DNA of 64,000 nucleotides, from contig NC_087106.1 of assembly GCF_963855985.1 (NCBI RefSeq), positions 913,001 through 977,000 of the forward strand, written 5' to 3'. Shown in pieces: positions 19,508-31,561 of the stretch. How positions within the stretch are numbered: position 1 is the stretch's first letter; each line of letters begins with the position of its first letter. The position numbers and the translations under genes were made by a program. Below the pieces are notes generated by a model. The model ran no database searches and was not told the DNA's origin. It was given only the letters and a program-made list of their open reading frames with translations. Source of the DNA: Ostrinia nubilalis (taxonomy: Eukaryota; Arthropoda; Insecta; Lepidoptera; Crambidae).

Positions 19508-21829
19508 GGGCTAAGATGCGCGCCGTGATAAACTGCTATCGCGGCGTTATATCGATTTTGACGTCACTATATCGTTTTATCTACCGGCGCTAACATGGCA
19601 CCCCGAAAATTATCATGTCATCTGTCAAAATGTGATAGTGATAGATTTGTTTTTTTTTTTGTGATAAACCTGGCAAGCCCTAACATGAAGCGCTAACTAT
19701 ATCATATTTTGACATCACGATAGGATAGGATATGGTGTTTTTATCGTCCTCGATCCTTGCCCACGATAGCAAGACGATAGGAGATTAACTTTTTTGCAAG
19801 CTACTTTAACTCTATTTATTTATCATTTACAATGGTAAATGATATTTTACGATTAATTTGAGGCTAGAAAAATTCAAAGAAAGGAATCTAGCACCTTTGT
19901 GATACTTTCACTTCTAGGTGGAGATTGAGTTTTAGTTCAAGAGTTTATCAGAAGCAGCATTTTGTAATTATTGCAATGGATGTGAGGCGAATCTTGCGAC
20001 AGTTTATAATCATTAACTGCAAAATCTAAGTGCTCCCACAGTCCCACCCACATTTAATTATTACATTACCTACTATGTAAAATAACCATTACTTACTTAC
20101 CTACTTAGGTAGGCAGTCAACAACAGTACATCAGACAAATATTAAGTTGCAAATGACGTGAGATACCCCATAGTGTTTAGCTTGATTTAAGTACCCACTG
20201 TCATCTGTACATAATCTTGTAAAAATTATTGAAAATGGGGCGGAATGTGGTGACCGAGCTTCTTATGTCTACATTATTTTCAAACAGTGGCAAGGTCATT
20301 GTCAGAAATTAGCATTGGGTGGGATATGTAATCAATAAAAAATTGCTATAATAACAATGAGAATAAATAAATTTTACTAATTTTATAACTTGACGGTGAT
20401 ACCATACCTACATACATTCCACATTACTATAAATCTAATTCCTCCGTTTGGACTTTTTTAAGGGCTTTAATGTGACAGGATGATAATCTTGTACAATTTA
20501 TTCCATTATAATAAATTCATTCATCATCATCTCAGCCATAGGACGTCCCCTGCTGTAATGATTTCCATGTTGCCCGATGGGGCAGCAAGGTTCTAGAGTG
20601 GAGGCCGGGTACTGGAATACGCAGCGTGGGACGTCCATCCACAAGGTGGACCGACAACATCACGCAGGCCGCTACCAACCAGGCAATAAATTCATTATTG
20701 CAGTGTAATTTCAAAATAATTCAACCATTATTTACAAAATCTTTATTTGGAAAACTTTTGTTTTACAATAGCTATTGATAATTTCAAACACTAACAGAAT
20801 TCCATGAATTGGTTAGCCTAGCCAGTATCCTTGAAGTTTTTTGCTGATTGTTATTGTGAATTTTCACGACAGTGAGCGAGACTTGCTTATGTCTGCTTTA
20901 GAATGAAATAATCACTCATAATCCCACACTTCTTCATCCACTGTCTGAAAAAAGAAAGAACATTATTTAAACACAATTATTACAATTACATAAACAGTTC
21001 ATAAATAGAAACATTTACTTAATCCTATTTGTATTTTAAGTTTACATACAAAATGTTAATCATCAATATTATTACACAGTGAAAGAACTATGTGAAATAA
21101 ATATAGGAAAGAAGGTGAAAGCTTATTTGTAGGAATAAAGATATTTTTCCTTTTATCAGGTGCTATTACTTATGAAAATCAAGATGTGCGGATTATAGCT
21201 AATATTTTAGACTTTAGGTACTTACTTTGCTACTTATGAGTGTAAATTTATTTCTCAAATCTCAATAAACTTTCTGACTGCTTCATGTACGTTGAATAAT
21301 TACTGTAAACCTCGCATTATGGGATAGGTAGTGGAGTTCGGTTATTCTGTTAATTTTGAAGACTTCATTCTTTAATACTATCGGTATGATTAGGAATTCT
21401 TCATTGTTTTTCTTTAACTTGGTCATCTCTTCGTTTGATATTTTCCGTACTTTAGAAATATTAAAAATAAGACTGGAAACATAAAAATACAATTTTAAAA
21501 ACACAAACAAATACAATCAAGCAGTCATGTAATGTCAACAAAATTGACATAACTTTTTTTTAATGACGTTCTCACTGCTTTAAGATATGTGTTTTAGCCG
21601 AATTAATAGCAGAAATGAACGAGATTGAACGAATGAGCTAAAATATTTCAAGGTTGGCCAACATAATAACGCAAATTTTTCTTAATATGGCAACAATTGG
21701 GTTATCACGCGATAGCGGTCGATAGACTTTTCTATCGATGGTCCCATGTTAGGGAAAATGATAAAATTATCTACGTGATCGAAAATTGTCTTATCATATC
21801 ATGTCATTGTCGATGCGCGCATCTTAGGC
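19508..21829. mobile_element. Non-autonomous DNA transposon with CTAAGATGCGCGC inverted ends
   Basis: CTAAGATGCGCGC at the left is exactly mirrored by GCGCGCATCTTAG at the right. Both ends have further subterminal similarity (CGATAG, TATCG and TATCAT motifs, and CTAACATGG versus CCATGTTAG). The element interrupts the LINE 3' region. The interior is AT-rich with no transposase I can recognise. A small RTE-type fragment sits inside it. The superfamily is not clear because the flanking duplication is ambiguous. Confidence 0.8.
20508..20698 (-). mobile_element. RTE-type LINE 3' fragment
   Basis: CATCATCATCTCAGCCATAG begins a block that resembles the reverse complement of the 3' end of lepidopteran RTE LINEs (ending in TGATGATG repeats). 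It is flanked by direct repeats AATAAATTCATT at about 20511 and 20684. The remaining coding part (around 20640) corresponds to a short endonuclease/RT C-terminal tail and is heavily truncated. Confidence 0.7.
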
Positions 21830-22610
21830 CTACTGATCCTATGTAAGAAGCGATTCGGTTTCATTATAGTCTAACGAAAGAAGAAATAATTTAACTGCTC
21901 TCCTGAATTCATATCTGGTAAGTGGGTAAATACTTAAACGTTTATTCACTTTGTTATAAATTTTAGAACTTAAGGCCTTGAACTGACGTAGAGCCCAGGC
22001 AGTTCGACCAATAACCCGAGGACAGATCGGTGCTGCCCGTCTCTTCGTTGAGCTTTGGTGTTCAAATGGTAAGGATGAGTGCCGTCTCAGGAGCATACCA
22101 AGAATCCCCAATTGCCTGACTGTGAGCACATTACAATCGGAGTATAATTTATCTGTGGGATAAATTCTTTTTTGCCTAATCATAACTTTGAGAATAGCTC
22201 GCTGTGCCCTCTCTAATTTTAAAAGTGTGGTCTTTGGGGCTCCACCCCATATTGAGGCACAGTAGGAAATTATTGACTGACATAACCCATGGTATATTGT
22301 TAATAGTGTTTCCTTTGGAGCACAATTACGTAAATTTTTGAAGATATAAATCAGTCTACGGACTCTCGTAGTTACTGTGCTTATATGGACATGCCAGTCA
22401 AGTCTCTCGTCAAGATAGACTCCCAAGTACCTCACAGCACTTACCAATTTTAGTGGCTTACATTTACATGGACTGGTGACAACGTAATCCTCGTTCTGAC
22501 AAGTATGAAAAGTGAGGCCATCAGGTAGATTGTCATTATTAGAAGATTTAGAAATGTCATAGCGTATTACCTGGGTTTTGTCTAAGTTAAGGGTCAGAAG
22601 ATTACGTAGA
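21830..22610 (-). pseudogene. LINE reverse transcriptase, C-terminal part
   Basis: The translation starts at the 5' truncation point (NLRNLLTLNLDKTQVI) and runs through YLGVYLDERLDWHVHI, IYHGLCQSIISYCASIWGG and LERAQRAILK to a stop near 21839. These are the thumb and post-thumb motifs of a Jockey/R1-like non-LTR reverse transcriptase. It is of the same general family as the LINE at 41286-42850 (compare SLLTYCITSWGG and LERAQRAVLK there). The catalytic YADD part is missing. Confidence 0.9.
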
Positions 22611-22611
22611 T

Positions 22612-23009
22612 TGTGTTACCGACCATTTCCGGAGGAACATCACGCCCCGCCTACAGCACTTCTGCCAACTTCCGCTAATTGTCTTAAATAATTAAATAAT
22701 GCCTTACAAATTGATTTTTTTTGATCATATAAATCTTAATTAAATTGTTTTAATTTAATATTTATCTATTTAGGTCAGCCTAATATGTTAAATGAGATTT
22801 AATGGAAATTAATAGTTGTTGTTATGTTCTAAAACAGTGAAGTTGAGAGGTGGTAATTGTGTATAAAATGGAGTGTACGGTGTTATTCGAGACATTTCTC
22901 TGTTCCTAATTGTAAGGGGTAACTCTGCCCGAATAAATACTGGTCATTAATTCTGCGTGATTATTTCCACCCTGACCTCTGTTTACGATTGTGTGTCTTT
23001 CTGGGTACA
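22612..23009 (+). repeat. Solo-LTR-like insertion in Gypsy gag (copy 1)
   Basis: A 398-bp block begins TGTGTTACCGACC and ends GGGTACA. It separates the two halves of a Gypsy gag frame (FTFHK on one side, TQSINEF on the other). It contains GTATAAAATGG (promoter-like, about 22861) and CCGAATAAATAC (polyadenylation signal, about 22929) in the order expected for a plus-strand LTR. A clear target duplication is not visible. Confidence 0.6.
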
Positions 23010-23283
23010 TTTATGAAATGTAAATCGTTCAGCTATCACTGATTTTTTTGTCACATAATGACTGCAGGATTTGGACAAGTGTCGAGTAATCTGAATCACA
23101 CGGTTTTTTCGGTGCAATTAAGTTTTTCAGGGTTTCATAACCTTCCGCCCCAATCAACGTCAGGAACAATGCTACCTTCTTCTTCTCAGGCTTTACCTCA
23201 TTCACGATGAAATATTGCTCCATTCTGTCTTTATATGTTTCAAAATCTGTCTCTGTTTTGTAGGGCTCTATAGATCCAATCAT
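23010..23283 (-). pseudogene. Gypsy gag remnant, N-terminal part (copy 1)
   Basis: The frame begins MIGSIEPYKTETDFETYKDR and continues through VALFLTLIGAEGYETLKNL, the N-terminal region of Ty3/Gypsy gag. It shifts near 23040 but carries on in another frame with VIAERFTFHK before the LTR-like insertion. Together with 18700-19070 it accounts for most of a gag core. Confidence 0.8.
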
Positions 23284-23469
23284 GTTGCTTTTGGTGTCGT
23301 GGACTCGATGTTCTCGTATCTCGTCGTCGCCAATGTTATGTTCTTAAATAATATACTCTTCAACTTGTTACACAACGTTTATTTACTCATTTACAATTCC
23401 TGTTGACCAACTAAGATGGACGCTAACACAATGGCGCCAAACTCGCCATGACATCTAGTGTTGTCATAG

Positions 23470-23682
23470 GTGCCTAGTGAGAATTTTTGTGCAGCTCGAA
23501 TTTATTTGCATAAAAAGTCTGAGCCCTTAATACAAGATAGTCAAGGACCAAGTTCATCAGAAAAAAATAACGATTTTATGACTTCATCAAATGACCCCAA
23601 ATGCTTCTCAGAAAATGAGTTAGATGATCTTGTAAGAGATTTGAATCTATTTAAAGCATTAATAGCTTTTAGAAACTTGTAA
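23470..23682 (+). pseudogene. Small fragment with an ELDDLVRDLNL motif (copy 1)
   Basis: The short frame contains SENELDDLVRDLNL. I have seen a similar acidic ELNDLVRDLxL segment in uncharacterised transposon-derived insect proteins, but I cannot name the family. The frame then ends within a few residues. An identical copy is at 29836-30048. It is probably a coding scrap of an element. Confidence 0.35.
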
Positions 23683-23799
23683 ATTAAGTCTTAAAATTAT
23701 ACTGAACTTGTAGAATGAGGTATTCTAAAAGTTTAGAATGCGAACTTGTGGAATACCTCTTTTTACAATTTAAAGCTCTGGGTTGCACTGTTAACATCA

Positions 23800-24140
23800 T
23801 GTTGTGATTCCTGACCCGACCACGACATGAAACGGACTTTTTACTGTGGCACAAAATGGTAATTTTAATTGTGTTTTATTGTGCCACTTATCCCAAGAAT
23901 TTGTGCCTTGTACTTTTTGAGTAATAAGAGTACGATTGTGGTCGGGCTGGAGATCACGGTTCCTGGCCCGACCACAAGCAGATCTAATAAAATATCAATA
24001 GTGTGAAGACTGTGAAGTTACTGATTCGGATTAGTTAGTTTTTAGCATGCTCATTTGAACACTTTGTTCGTGACAATTACGTCGTCTAGGTATCTTTAAG
24101 TAATCGATGTTCACCGATTACTTAAAGATTTCTCGACCAA
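23800..24140. repeat. Hairpin cluster (copy 1)
   Basis: GTGGTCGGGC (about 23938) pairs with GCCCGACCAC (about 23967) as a perfect 10-bp stem, and a further CCCGACCAC lies near 23815. A second hairpin, ATCTTTAAGTAATCG with its exact complement after 8 bases, lies near 24090-24130. In copy 2 the second hairpin has one mismatch. These look like remnants of small inverted-repeat elements. Confidence 0.5.
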
Positions 24141-24721
24141 TTTGAGTGACTCTTTTTTTGTTCGATAGTAGATACCTGCCATTTGGTCCCATACACAATT
24201 TAATTTAGTTTAACGTAGTCGTTTTTATTTTATGGGCATGATTTTCGAACAGAATTTTTTCGGACTCAGATTACAAACGTTGTCATTGTGATTCCTTGAA
24301 CCGGATCGGAACATACATATCGTCGAAATTTAGGAAGCTACCGGTAGATGTCGCGGTAACACATACCTAATATATTTTTTATTTATTGAATTTGCAGTAG
24401 TAATTTGAATGATTTATTCAAAACTTGACTAATAATTGTCAATTATATTTTTTAGTTCTATGGACTATGATTAAAATATAATTAGGTACTTTTATTTACG
24501 TAACGAGGTACGACTATTTTTGCTTTTAGTTTTAAAGCTCAAATGTGGATAGTTAGCATTATTTTTTCGTAAGTGCCTTTTTTACTATTGTCACGACCAC
24601 CTTTTTATAAGCCTTTTACATACTTTTTTGTATCATAGATTTACCTATTAAGAAAAAATTAACCAGTGTCAAACTAGCTTCTGTTTGTTTCACTCACAAT
24701 CATGTCGGTTGTTTAGTAAAA

Positions 24722-25295
24722 ATGAAGCGCGGAAAAAGGTTGTCAGTCTCGTTGGATAAACAAAAAATTTAATGTTTAAGGCACAAAGAACTTTTTACAA
24801 GTAAGGATAATTTGCCGCCAAATACAAATCATGTTTACAAAGAAATCAGCAAGTCTTTGTCGGAGCGCATGACACCAAAAGCTTTAGCTATATCAGTTAA
24901 GAGAAATTATGATTTTATGTTTAGTGATAACTACGAAAGTGATATAAAGCCAAGTAGTGAAGTCGGCACCAACTGTGATTCATCCCATAATTTTTCTGAT
25001 GACTGCTCTGAAGGCACAAGCGTGTCTGACTGTGACGAGAACAATTTCTGTGAATTTAAAACTTCATTATTGATGTATGGGACTCGTTATTGCCAGAAAG
25101 TTACATGGGCAGTCGAAACGATCCTAATAAACCTAATGTTCGTTATCATCTCAGAAAACGTTTATCGAAACGAAAATGGACAAACATTGATTTATCAAAA
25201 TACCCCGAACAAATGTTTATGGACCTTTCGGCATCACGCAATTCGAGAAAATGACACTATCGACATTATGGGCACTTGCAAATTATGCCAAGGTA
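24722..25295 (+). pseudogene. Unrecognised coding segment (copy 1)
   Basis: A frame from about 24812 encodes a serine- and acid-rich region (SDDCSEGTSVSDCDE) and then a segment with CLWTFRHHAIREN and IMGTCKLCQ, which has a possible CX2C zinc ligand pair. At 25290 the reading meets CCAAG|GTATTTT, a plausible 5' splice site. Compared with copy 2 it carries a 1-bp insertion (25063 region) and lacks 16 bp near 25189, so the frames differ. I do not recognise the family. A transposon-derived or host zinc-finger gene fragment is possible. Confidence 0.4.
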
Positions 25296-25671
25296 TTTTT
25301 TTTTTAAGAGACAACTTGTAATTGTCATTCTCACTAAAATGTCTCTGGGGTGGTGGCGTAGTGAGGCGGGTCGTTACATTCCCTCTAATATGGTCGAGTG
25401 AAGCGATGGCTGGTTCACTCGTCATGTCTGTGAACAGGCGCTGCTTTCGGGGACTGGTCAATCCAAGTTATTCAAATTTATGTATGCGAGTTATTTCTAC
25501 TAGTATTTAAGTATCTTAATCTGTAAGTCTAGATATTAGCACGTCACTATCTTGTTTAATACACCACGCAATTTTGTATACCCATTCTTATAAGATACAC
25601 CATACAAGAATGCATGGTAAATTCAGTGAACTACTCCTGAATCGAATGTACCTACTACTGTTATTTCTATA
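25296..25671. other. Non-coding gap
   Basis: Sequence downstream of the copy-1 segment with no gene I can support. It begins with a T-run after the putative splice donor. Confidence 0.4.
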
Positions 25672-26547
25672 CAGTGTGTCCGGGCATGTAGTGATCAAAC
25701 TTTAAGGGCGTAATCTATGGACAATTTTATCGATGAAAATACTTCAAATTTGGGGCCTGACCCATTTCTCGAAAAATAACATCGATTTAAGTTTTTAATT
25801 TTTAGTTTACTCCTCTTCTTTAAAGAACAGGTGAAAGCGTGGGTAGCTTAACATTAATAGGCAAATATTTTATATCATGCGATAGCCAATACAATTATCT
25901 ATTAGTAGAAGAAGAAAGCAGACACAAGTTTCATACATTTTATTGGAGTAAGAATGGATTTAATTAGAAAAATACATTACTTTTTTCACTTTAGCGCACG
26001 CGACATGCGAAAATGCACTGCCTGAAAGAATCACACAACCTATTCCGATTACTATGGAAACCGCTGGGAAGGGGTATCTTTGTTCAACAATTACGTCGAA
26101 ACTAATAGACGTAGACGAATAAATTTACATTCGTTTTGTAGAATAGCTCAAATACTAAAAACACAATGCAAATAAAACATACCTTAACGCCCTGGTTTTT
26201 CTTGTGTTGGAAAATAACTGAAAAAGAAGTGAAAAATGTAATGTATTTTTCTAATTAAATCCATTCTTACTCCCGTAAAATGTATGAAACTTATGTCTGC
26301 TTTCTTCTTCTACTAATAGATAATTTTATTGGCTATCGCATGATATAAAATATTTGCCTATTAATGTTAAGCTACCCACGCTTTCACTTGTTTTTTTAAA
26401 GAAGAGGTGTAAACTAAATATTAAAAACTTAAATCGATGTAATTTTTCGAGAAATGGGTCAGGCCCCAAATTTGAAGTATTTTCATCGATAAAATTGTCC
26501 ATAGATTACGCCCTTAAAGTTTGATCACTACATGCCCGGACACACTG
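25672..26547. mobile_element. 876-bp foldback element with about 310-bp inverted arms
   Basis: CAGTGTGTCCGGGCATGTAG at the left and its complement at the right are flanked by TA (25670-25671 and 26548-26549). The left arm (25672-25980) and right arm (26238-26547) match along their whole length with a few changes. The centre is about 257 bp. TA target sites point to the Tc1/mariner superfamily. There is no transposase. Confidence 0.93.
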
Positions 26548-26740
26548 TATATTAACCGGCAGACAGTGGTGACTGAGTTTGTTGCGGCGCTTCTTCTCAG
26601 CACTTGCCAAATGTTGGTCTCGAAGCGCTGGTAGGGTAAAAGATTATGAGACACGTAGAGGCTCCTTAAGAGCAAAATGTCGATTTGTAAGAACTATTTA
26701 TTAGTCTAAACAAATAAAGAAATTTTGACTTTGACTTTGA
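26548..26740 (+). mobile_element. LINE 3' end
   Basis: The block GACTGAGTTTGTTGCGGCGC through AAATAAAGAAATTTTGACTT with a TTTGAC tail is a typical lepidopteran LINE 3' untranslated end in plus orientation. It is severely 5'-truncated. Confidence 0.6.
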
Positions 26741-26879
26741 AAACTTGAAATGTAGGAAATATTTTTTTATGCAAATTAAGTCTTTTTAAATTATTATGTT
26801 TTATGTAAAAATTTAATAAATATAATAAACCCTATATTTATTTATTACTCTGTAATCCTGTATCACCAGTTTGTTACGA

Positions 26880-27195
26880 CAACAGTTCGGTTACAAAAGA
26901 AGACGTAATGAGGGTTTTCGCGATTGAAAAATCCGCCAGATGGCAATACGTAGACGCCATGTCAAAAATAACCAATCATGCAGCATTTGGACCTCGCGTG
27001 ATGGAACCGACAACCGAATTATACTTGGAATTTCTACGATTTGCTTTACCAATATTCACAGATTTGAATAAAGAAATGCAGGCAGAAAAACCAAAGTTGT
27101 ACTTATCAGATCTACACAGCATATTTGACAATTTTAGAATGCTTTATACAACCGGTTTATTTGGAACTAACAAAAGAAGAGATAAATAAAGCCAA
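26880..27195 (+). pseudogene. hAT-like transposase / BED-derived fragment
   Basis: The frame from 26908 contains EFLRFALPIFTDLNKEMQAE followed by LSDLHSIFDNF. This resembles the region in hAT-type or zinc-finger-BED-derived proteins where a helix with LPxFxxxNKxxQ precedes a short linker. The frame ends at 27189 and no catalytic core is present. It lies immediately left of duplication copy 2. Confidence 0.45.
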
Positions 27196-28603
27196 CGATA
27201 TCTTAAATGCCAAAGAACAAAAAATATTAAGTGTTGTAACGTTGCCGTTTGCTGTTTTTCACAAATTGATATTTCTTCTCGATATTTGGATTTAGGATAC
27301 CACTAGCGACATCTATTGGCGTGATTTAGAATTAATTTGCAATAGATGGCGCTTTTTGCTCAGTTAATTGAAATATATTTTGATGGAACATTTCCTAGTG
27401 TTTTTATATTGATTATTCAATTTTTTAAATAGAATATTTTCAGTGTTCTGGAAATTGTTTTCATCATGGTTTTATTAGTACATACTTACTTTTTTTAAGC
27501 GGCGAAACGAAACGTATCGCGATGTCTATGACTCGCGGCTGTCAGTTGAGCTGTCAAATCACTTTGGAATTTTGGTCGATCTTGCGCAACCGCAATTTTA
27601 TTATTTTCTGGGATGTAATTCCCTGTATTTCAAATCGGGTGATGCAAAATGCATCGACGATAATTTCTTGATAAATAAAAGAAAATAACACACATGAGGT
27701 AAGTTCCCGTCGGAGAATTTATTTATTTTTCGTGATTGATATTTTTCGTATTCCAGTACGTGGTGTTTCATGTGATCGTTTCTTTCAGAAATTCCCTAAA
27801 TCCTATTCGGATGAGGGTATTGGGTTGCTGAAGACTGCGAGTGAAGTTCAAATTAGCGAGCAGTCTTCGTAAGTATTTGTTTCCCATTGCGGGTTTTTTC
27901 ATAACCTAATGCCACGTTCCACATGTGATGCTGACACTCGTATTTTTCGTTTCAGATGCGGGATATTTTATAGACATTGAATATTTTAGATATTTCAATA
28001 TTTCATATTGATTTCTTTTCATTTCGTATAAATTATTTCTCCTTTCTAAACTGCTGATCTCTTCGCATTTCCTCCTTGTCATCAAACCTCTGTCTCTGCA
28101 AGAGTTTTAACGCTTTCCTGTCGAGGAGATGCAAGAGCTTCATCTGGCACTGCGCGCTTGAGGCCGTGGAGGACGCTGCTTGTAGCCTAAAAGTGTGCGA
28201 GACCCGTTGGACCCCGGAAGAAGAGAGGAACGTTCAGGGTAACGGCTTATAACCGCATGGCTTCCAAGGTACCCACTTTTCCATCCTTCAAGTAGGAGTC
28301 TTTCCGACCTGACATCGCGCAGTTATCTTAACTAGTAGAGTCTTTTAATATTTAGGCTGAGTTTTAAGAAATTTGTAGTGGCAATAATATTCACCAAACC
28401 GAACCTAATTAACGACCCTGAATCCCTTGAGATTGGCACTATCTATTACAGTAGTTATAATATTGTAATTGTCAAATGTATACGAGCTTACGAGACAAAA
28501 TAAATTGTGTCAATTGAGAGGGAGCTGTTATATTTACATTTCTAATTACAATACAAGGAACGGTAACTTTTATAAATTTCTGCAAGCCGGACAACCTCTT
28601 TTC

Positions 28604-28977
28604 ACGTGCAGACAATTCACCATCTTCTCAGTCTGCACCGGTGGCGGTTCAATTCCAGTCACCAAGCCGCCAGGAAAAAATCATTTCTTGCACCCCACAT
28701 GCAACGTGGGCATTCCAGTCTGCTGCTCACTCTGCCTAGCATGGCGGAGGAGTTTGGCTGCATATTGCTCACTCCTTGTTCCGCATTCTCATAATTGGTA
28801 GCTATTTGAATAGCTTTTTCGAAGGTTAAAGATTCATTTTCAATCAATAGTTGTTTAGTAATATTTTCATTTTTAATACCACAAACGAACTTATCTGTCA
28901 AAGCTTGGTTCAAAAACTCTCCAAATTGACAGTTGCTTGCCTTCACTTTTAATTCCAATATGAACTCGTTGATAGAT
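28604..28977 (-). pseudogene. Gypsy gag remnant, C-terminal part (copy 2)
   Basis: Counterpart of 18700-19070, here joined directly to the LTR-like insertion. Reading out of that insertion gives VTQSINEFI, so the gag frame is open across the border. Confidence 0.8.
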
Positions 28978-29375
28978 TGTGTTACCGACCATTTCCGGAG
29001 GAACATCACGCCCCGCCTACAGCACTTCTGCCAACTTCCGCTAATTGTCTTAAATAATTAAATAATGCCTTACAAATTGATTTTTTTTGATCATATAAAT
29101 CTTAATTAAATTGTTTTAATTTAATATTTATCTATTTAGGTCAGCCTAATATGTTAAATGAGATTTAATGGAAATTAATAGTTGTTGTTATGTTCTAAAA
29201 CAGTGAAGTTGAGAGGTGGTAATTGTGTATAAAATGGAGTGTACGGTGTTATTCGAGACATTTCTCTGTTCCTAATTGTAAGGGGTAACTCTGCCCGAAT
29301 AAATACTGGTCATTAATTCTGCGTGATTATTTCCACCCTGACCTCTGTTTACGATTGTGTGTCTTTCTGGGTACA
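28978..29375 (+). repeat. Solo-LTR-like insertion in Gypsy gag (copy 2)
   Basis: Same 398-bp block as 22612-23009, with TATAAAA and AATAAA signals in plus order. The two copies are practically identical. Confidence 0.6.
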
Positions 29376-29649
29376 TTTATGAAATGTAAATCGTTCAGCT
29401 ATCACTGATTTTTTTGTCACATAATGACTGCAGGATTTGGACAAGTGTCGAGTAATCTGAATCACACGGTTTTTTCGGTGCAATTAAGTTTTTCAGGGTT
29501 TCATAACCTTCCGCCCCAATCAACGTCAGGAACAATGCTACCTTCTTCTTCTCAGGCTTTACCTCATTCACGATGAAATATTGCTCCATTCTGTCTTTAT
29601 ATGTTTCAAAATCTGTCTCTGTTTTGTAGGGCTCTATAGATCCAATCAT
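29376..29649 (-). pseudogene. Gypsy gag remnant, N-terminal part (copy 2)
   Basis: Counterpart of 23010-23283, starting MIGSIEPYKTE at 29649 and shifting frame near 29405 to VIAERFTFHK. Confidence 0.8.
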
Positions 29650-29835
29650 GTTGCTTTTGGTGTCGTGGACTCGATGTTCTCGTATCTCGTCGTCGCCAAT
29701 GTTATGTTCTTAAATAATATACTCTTCAACTTGTTACACAACGTTTATTTACTCATTTACAATTCCTGTTGACCAACTAAGATGGACGCTAACACAATGG
29801 CGCCAAACTCGCCATGACATCTAGTGTTGTCATAG

Positions 29836-30048
29836 GTGCCTAGTGAGAATTTTTGTGCAGCTCGAATTTATTTGCATAAAAAGTCTGAGCCCTTAATACA
29901 AGATAGTCAAGGACCAAGTTCATCAGAAAAAAATAACGATTTTATGACTTCATCAAATGACCCCAAATGCTTCTCAGAAAATGAGTTAGATGATCTTGTA
30001 AGAGATTTGAATCTATTTAAAGCATTAATAGCTTTTAGAAACTTGTAA
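29836..30048 (+). pseudogene. ELDDLVRDLNL fragment (copy 2)
   Basis: Identical to the frame at 23470-23682. No function is assigned. Confidence 0.35.
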
Positions 30049-30891
30049 ATTAAGTCTTAAAATTATACTGAACTTGTAGAATGAGGTATTCTAAAAGTTT
30101 AGAATGCGAACTTGTGGAATACCTCTTTTTACAATTTAAAGCTCTGGGTTGCACTGTTAACATCATGTTGTGATTCCTGACCCGACCACGACATGAAACG
30201 GACTTTTTACTGTGGCACAAAATGGTAATTTTAATTGTGTTTTATTGTGCCACTTATCCCAAGAATTTGTGCCTTGTACTTTTTGAGTAATAAGAGTACG
30301 ATTGTGGTCGGGCTGGAGATCACGGTTCCTGGCCCGACCACAAGCAGATCTAATAAAATATCAATAGTGTGAAGACTGTGAAGTTACTGATTCGGATTAG
30401 TTAGTTTTTAGCATGCTCATTTGAACACTTTGTTCGTGACAATTACGTCGTCTAGGTATCTTTAAGTAATCGATGTTCACTGATTACTTAAAGATTTCTC
30501 GACCAATTTGAGTGACTCTTTTTTTGTTCGATAGTAGATACCTGCCATTTGGTCCCATACACAATTTAATTTAGTTTAACGTAGTCGTTTTTATTTTATG
30601 AGCATGATTTTCGAACAGAATTTTTTCGGACTCAGATTACAAATGTTGTCATTGTGATTCCTTGAACCGGATCGGAACATACATATCGTCGAAATTTAGG
30701 AAGCTACCGGTAGATGTCGCGGTAACACATAATATATTTTTTATTTATTGAATTTGCAGTAGTAATTTGAATGATTTATTCAAAACTTGACTAATAATTG
30801 TCAATTATATTTTTTAGTTCTATGGACTATGATTACAATATAATTAGGTACTTTTATTTACGTAACGAGGTACGACTATTTTTGCTTTTAG

Positions 30892-31561
30892 CACAGAATA
30901 AGTAATAGTACAGGTACAGAAGGATTACTCCGCAAGGCGATTTAAACAAATGCGAGTCTTGCTACGACGCGATACAGTGGAATTCAGCTCGCACAGCACT
31001 ACGTACCTACAATTTTATTCACCTACAAGTTTTGTCTCTTTCTATCGCGTGCCTCTGAACTCTTCTTACGCTGTTAGGGTTGCTGTCTAGTGAAAAAATA
31101 ATTAATCTACTTATTTGTAATGAGGTACGTATGTAGGTAAGTATGCATTCATTATGGAAAACCTTGGGAGAGGCCTTTGTCCAGCAGTGGACGTCATTTG
31201 GCTGAAACGAACGAACGCATTCTGAGCAGTAGTCATAGTAGGTTAGGTTCCTATACTATCCTAAGAATTTTATTGATTACCTACATGGCCAACATACCTT
31301 TCAGCATCTTTGGGAAGCGAAAAAAAAAAAGATGAATCCGGTAGATTACTTTTCGAATTTAAACACCCGAACGCCGCACAATATTTCTTTCTCTTTATGT
31401 CCATTTTTAAATAATACTTCGATCATAGAATTATAATCATACTACAACGCACGCCAGCGTCCTGACGAGCGCGCGCGTGACACTCGACTGATATAATACC
31501 CGCCGGCGGGGCGCTTCGCTGTAGGTAATTATCGGATGTACCGCGCGGAGTGAGCCAGGCC
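30892..31561. mobile_element. 670-bp non-autonomous insertion with 8-9 bp target duplication
   Basis: Absent from copy 1, so the edges are exact. TGCTTTTAG lies on both sides (30883-30891 and 31562-31570). It starts CACAGAATAAGTAATAG and ends AGTGAGCCAGGCC. Terminal inverted repeats are not evident, though both ends carry an ACTCCGC-type subterminal motif. It contains a short RTE-like tail (CCAGCAGTGGACGTC, about 31181) and a GC-rich strip near 31460-31520. No coding capacity. The duplication length suggests a hAT- or P-type mechanism. Confidence 0.85.

Larger units (their letters stand above)
19071..22610 (-). mobile_element. 5'-truncated LINE with a nested DNA element
   Basis: Copy 2 lacks this block entirely, so its edges are well fixed. 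The plus-strand left edge is an (ATA)n run, the reverse of a (TAT/ATT)n LINE tail preceded by TTCAAATAAACG on the minus strand. The right part encodes the C-terminal half of a LINE reverse transcriptase on the minus strand. The element was cut in two by a DNA transposon at about 19508-21829. Only a 2-3 bp overlap (TA/ATA) is seen at the target site. Confidence 0.85.
17329..25290. repeat. Segmental duplication, copy 1
   Basis: Sequence from TGTAACGTTGC at 17329 to TATGCCAA near 25290 is repeated at 27235-32346 with very few differences. Copy 1 contains an extra 3.5 kb (19071-22610, a LINE with a nested element). It lacks a 10-bp piece near 17381 and a 16-bp piece near 25189 that copy 2 has, and it lacks the 670-bp insertion at 30892. 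Nearly all the non-inserted sequence aligns, including small hairpins. The left boundary TGTAACG may be the edge of an element rather than a random breakpoint. Confidence 0.95.
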
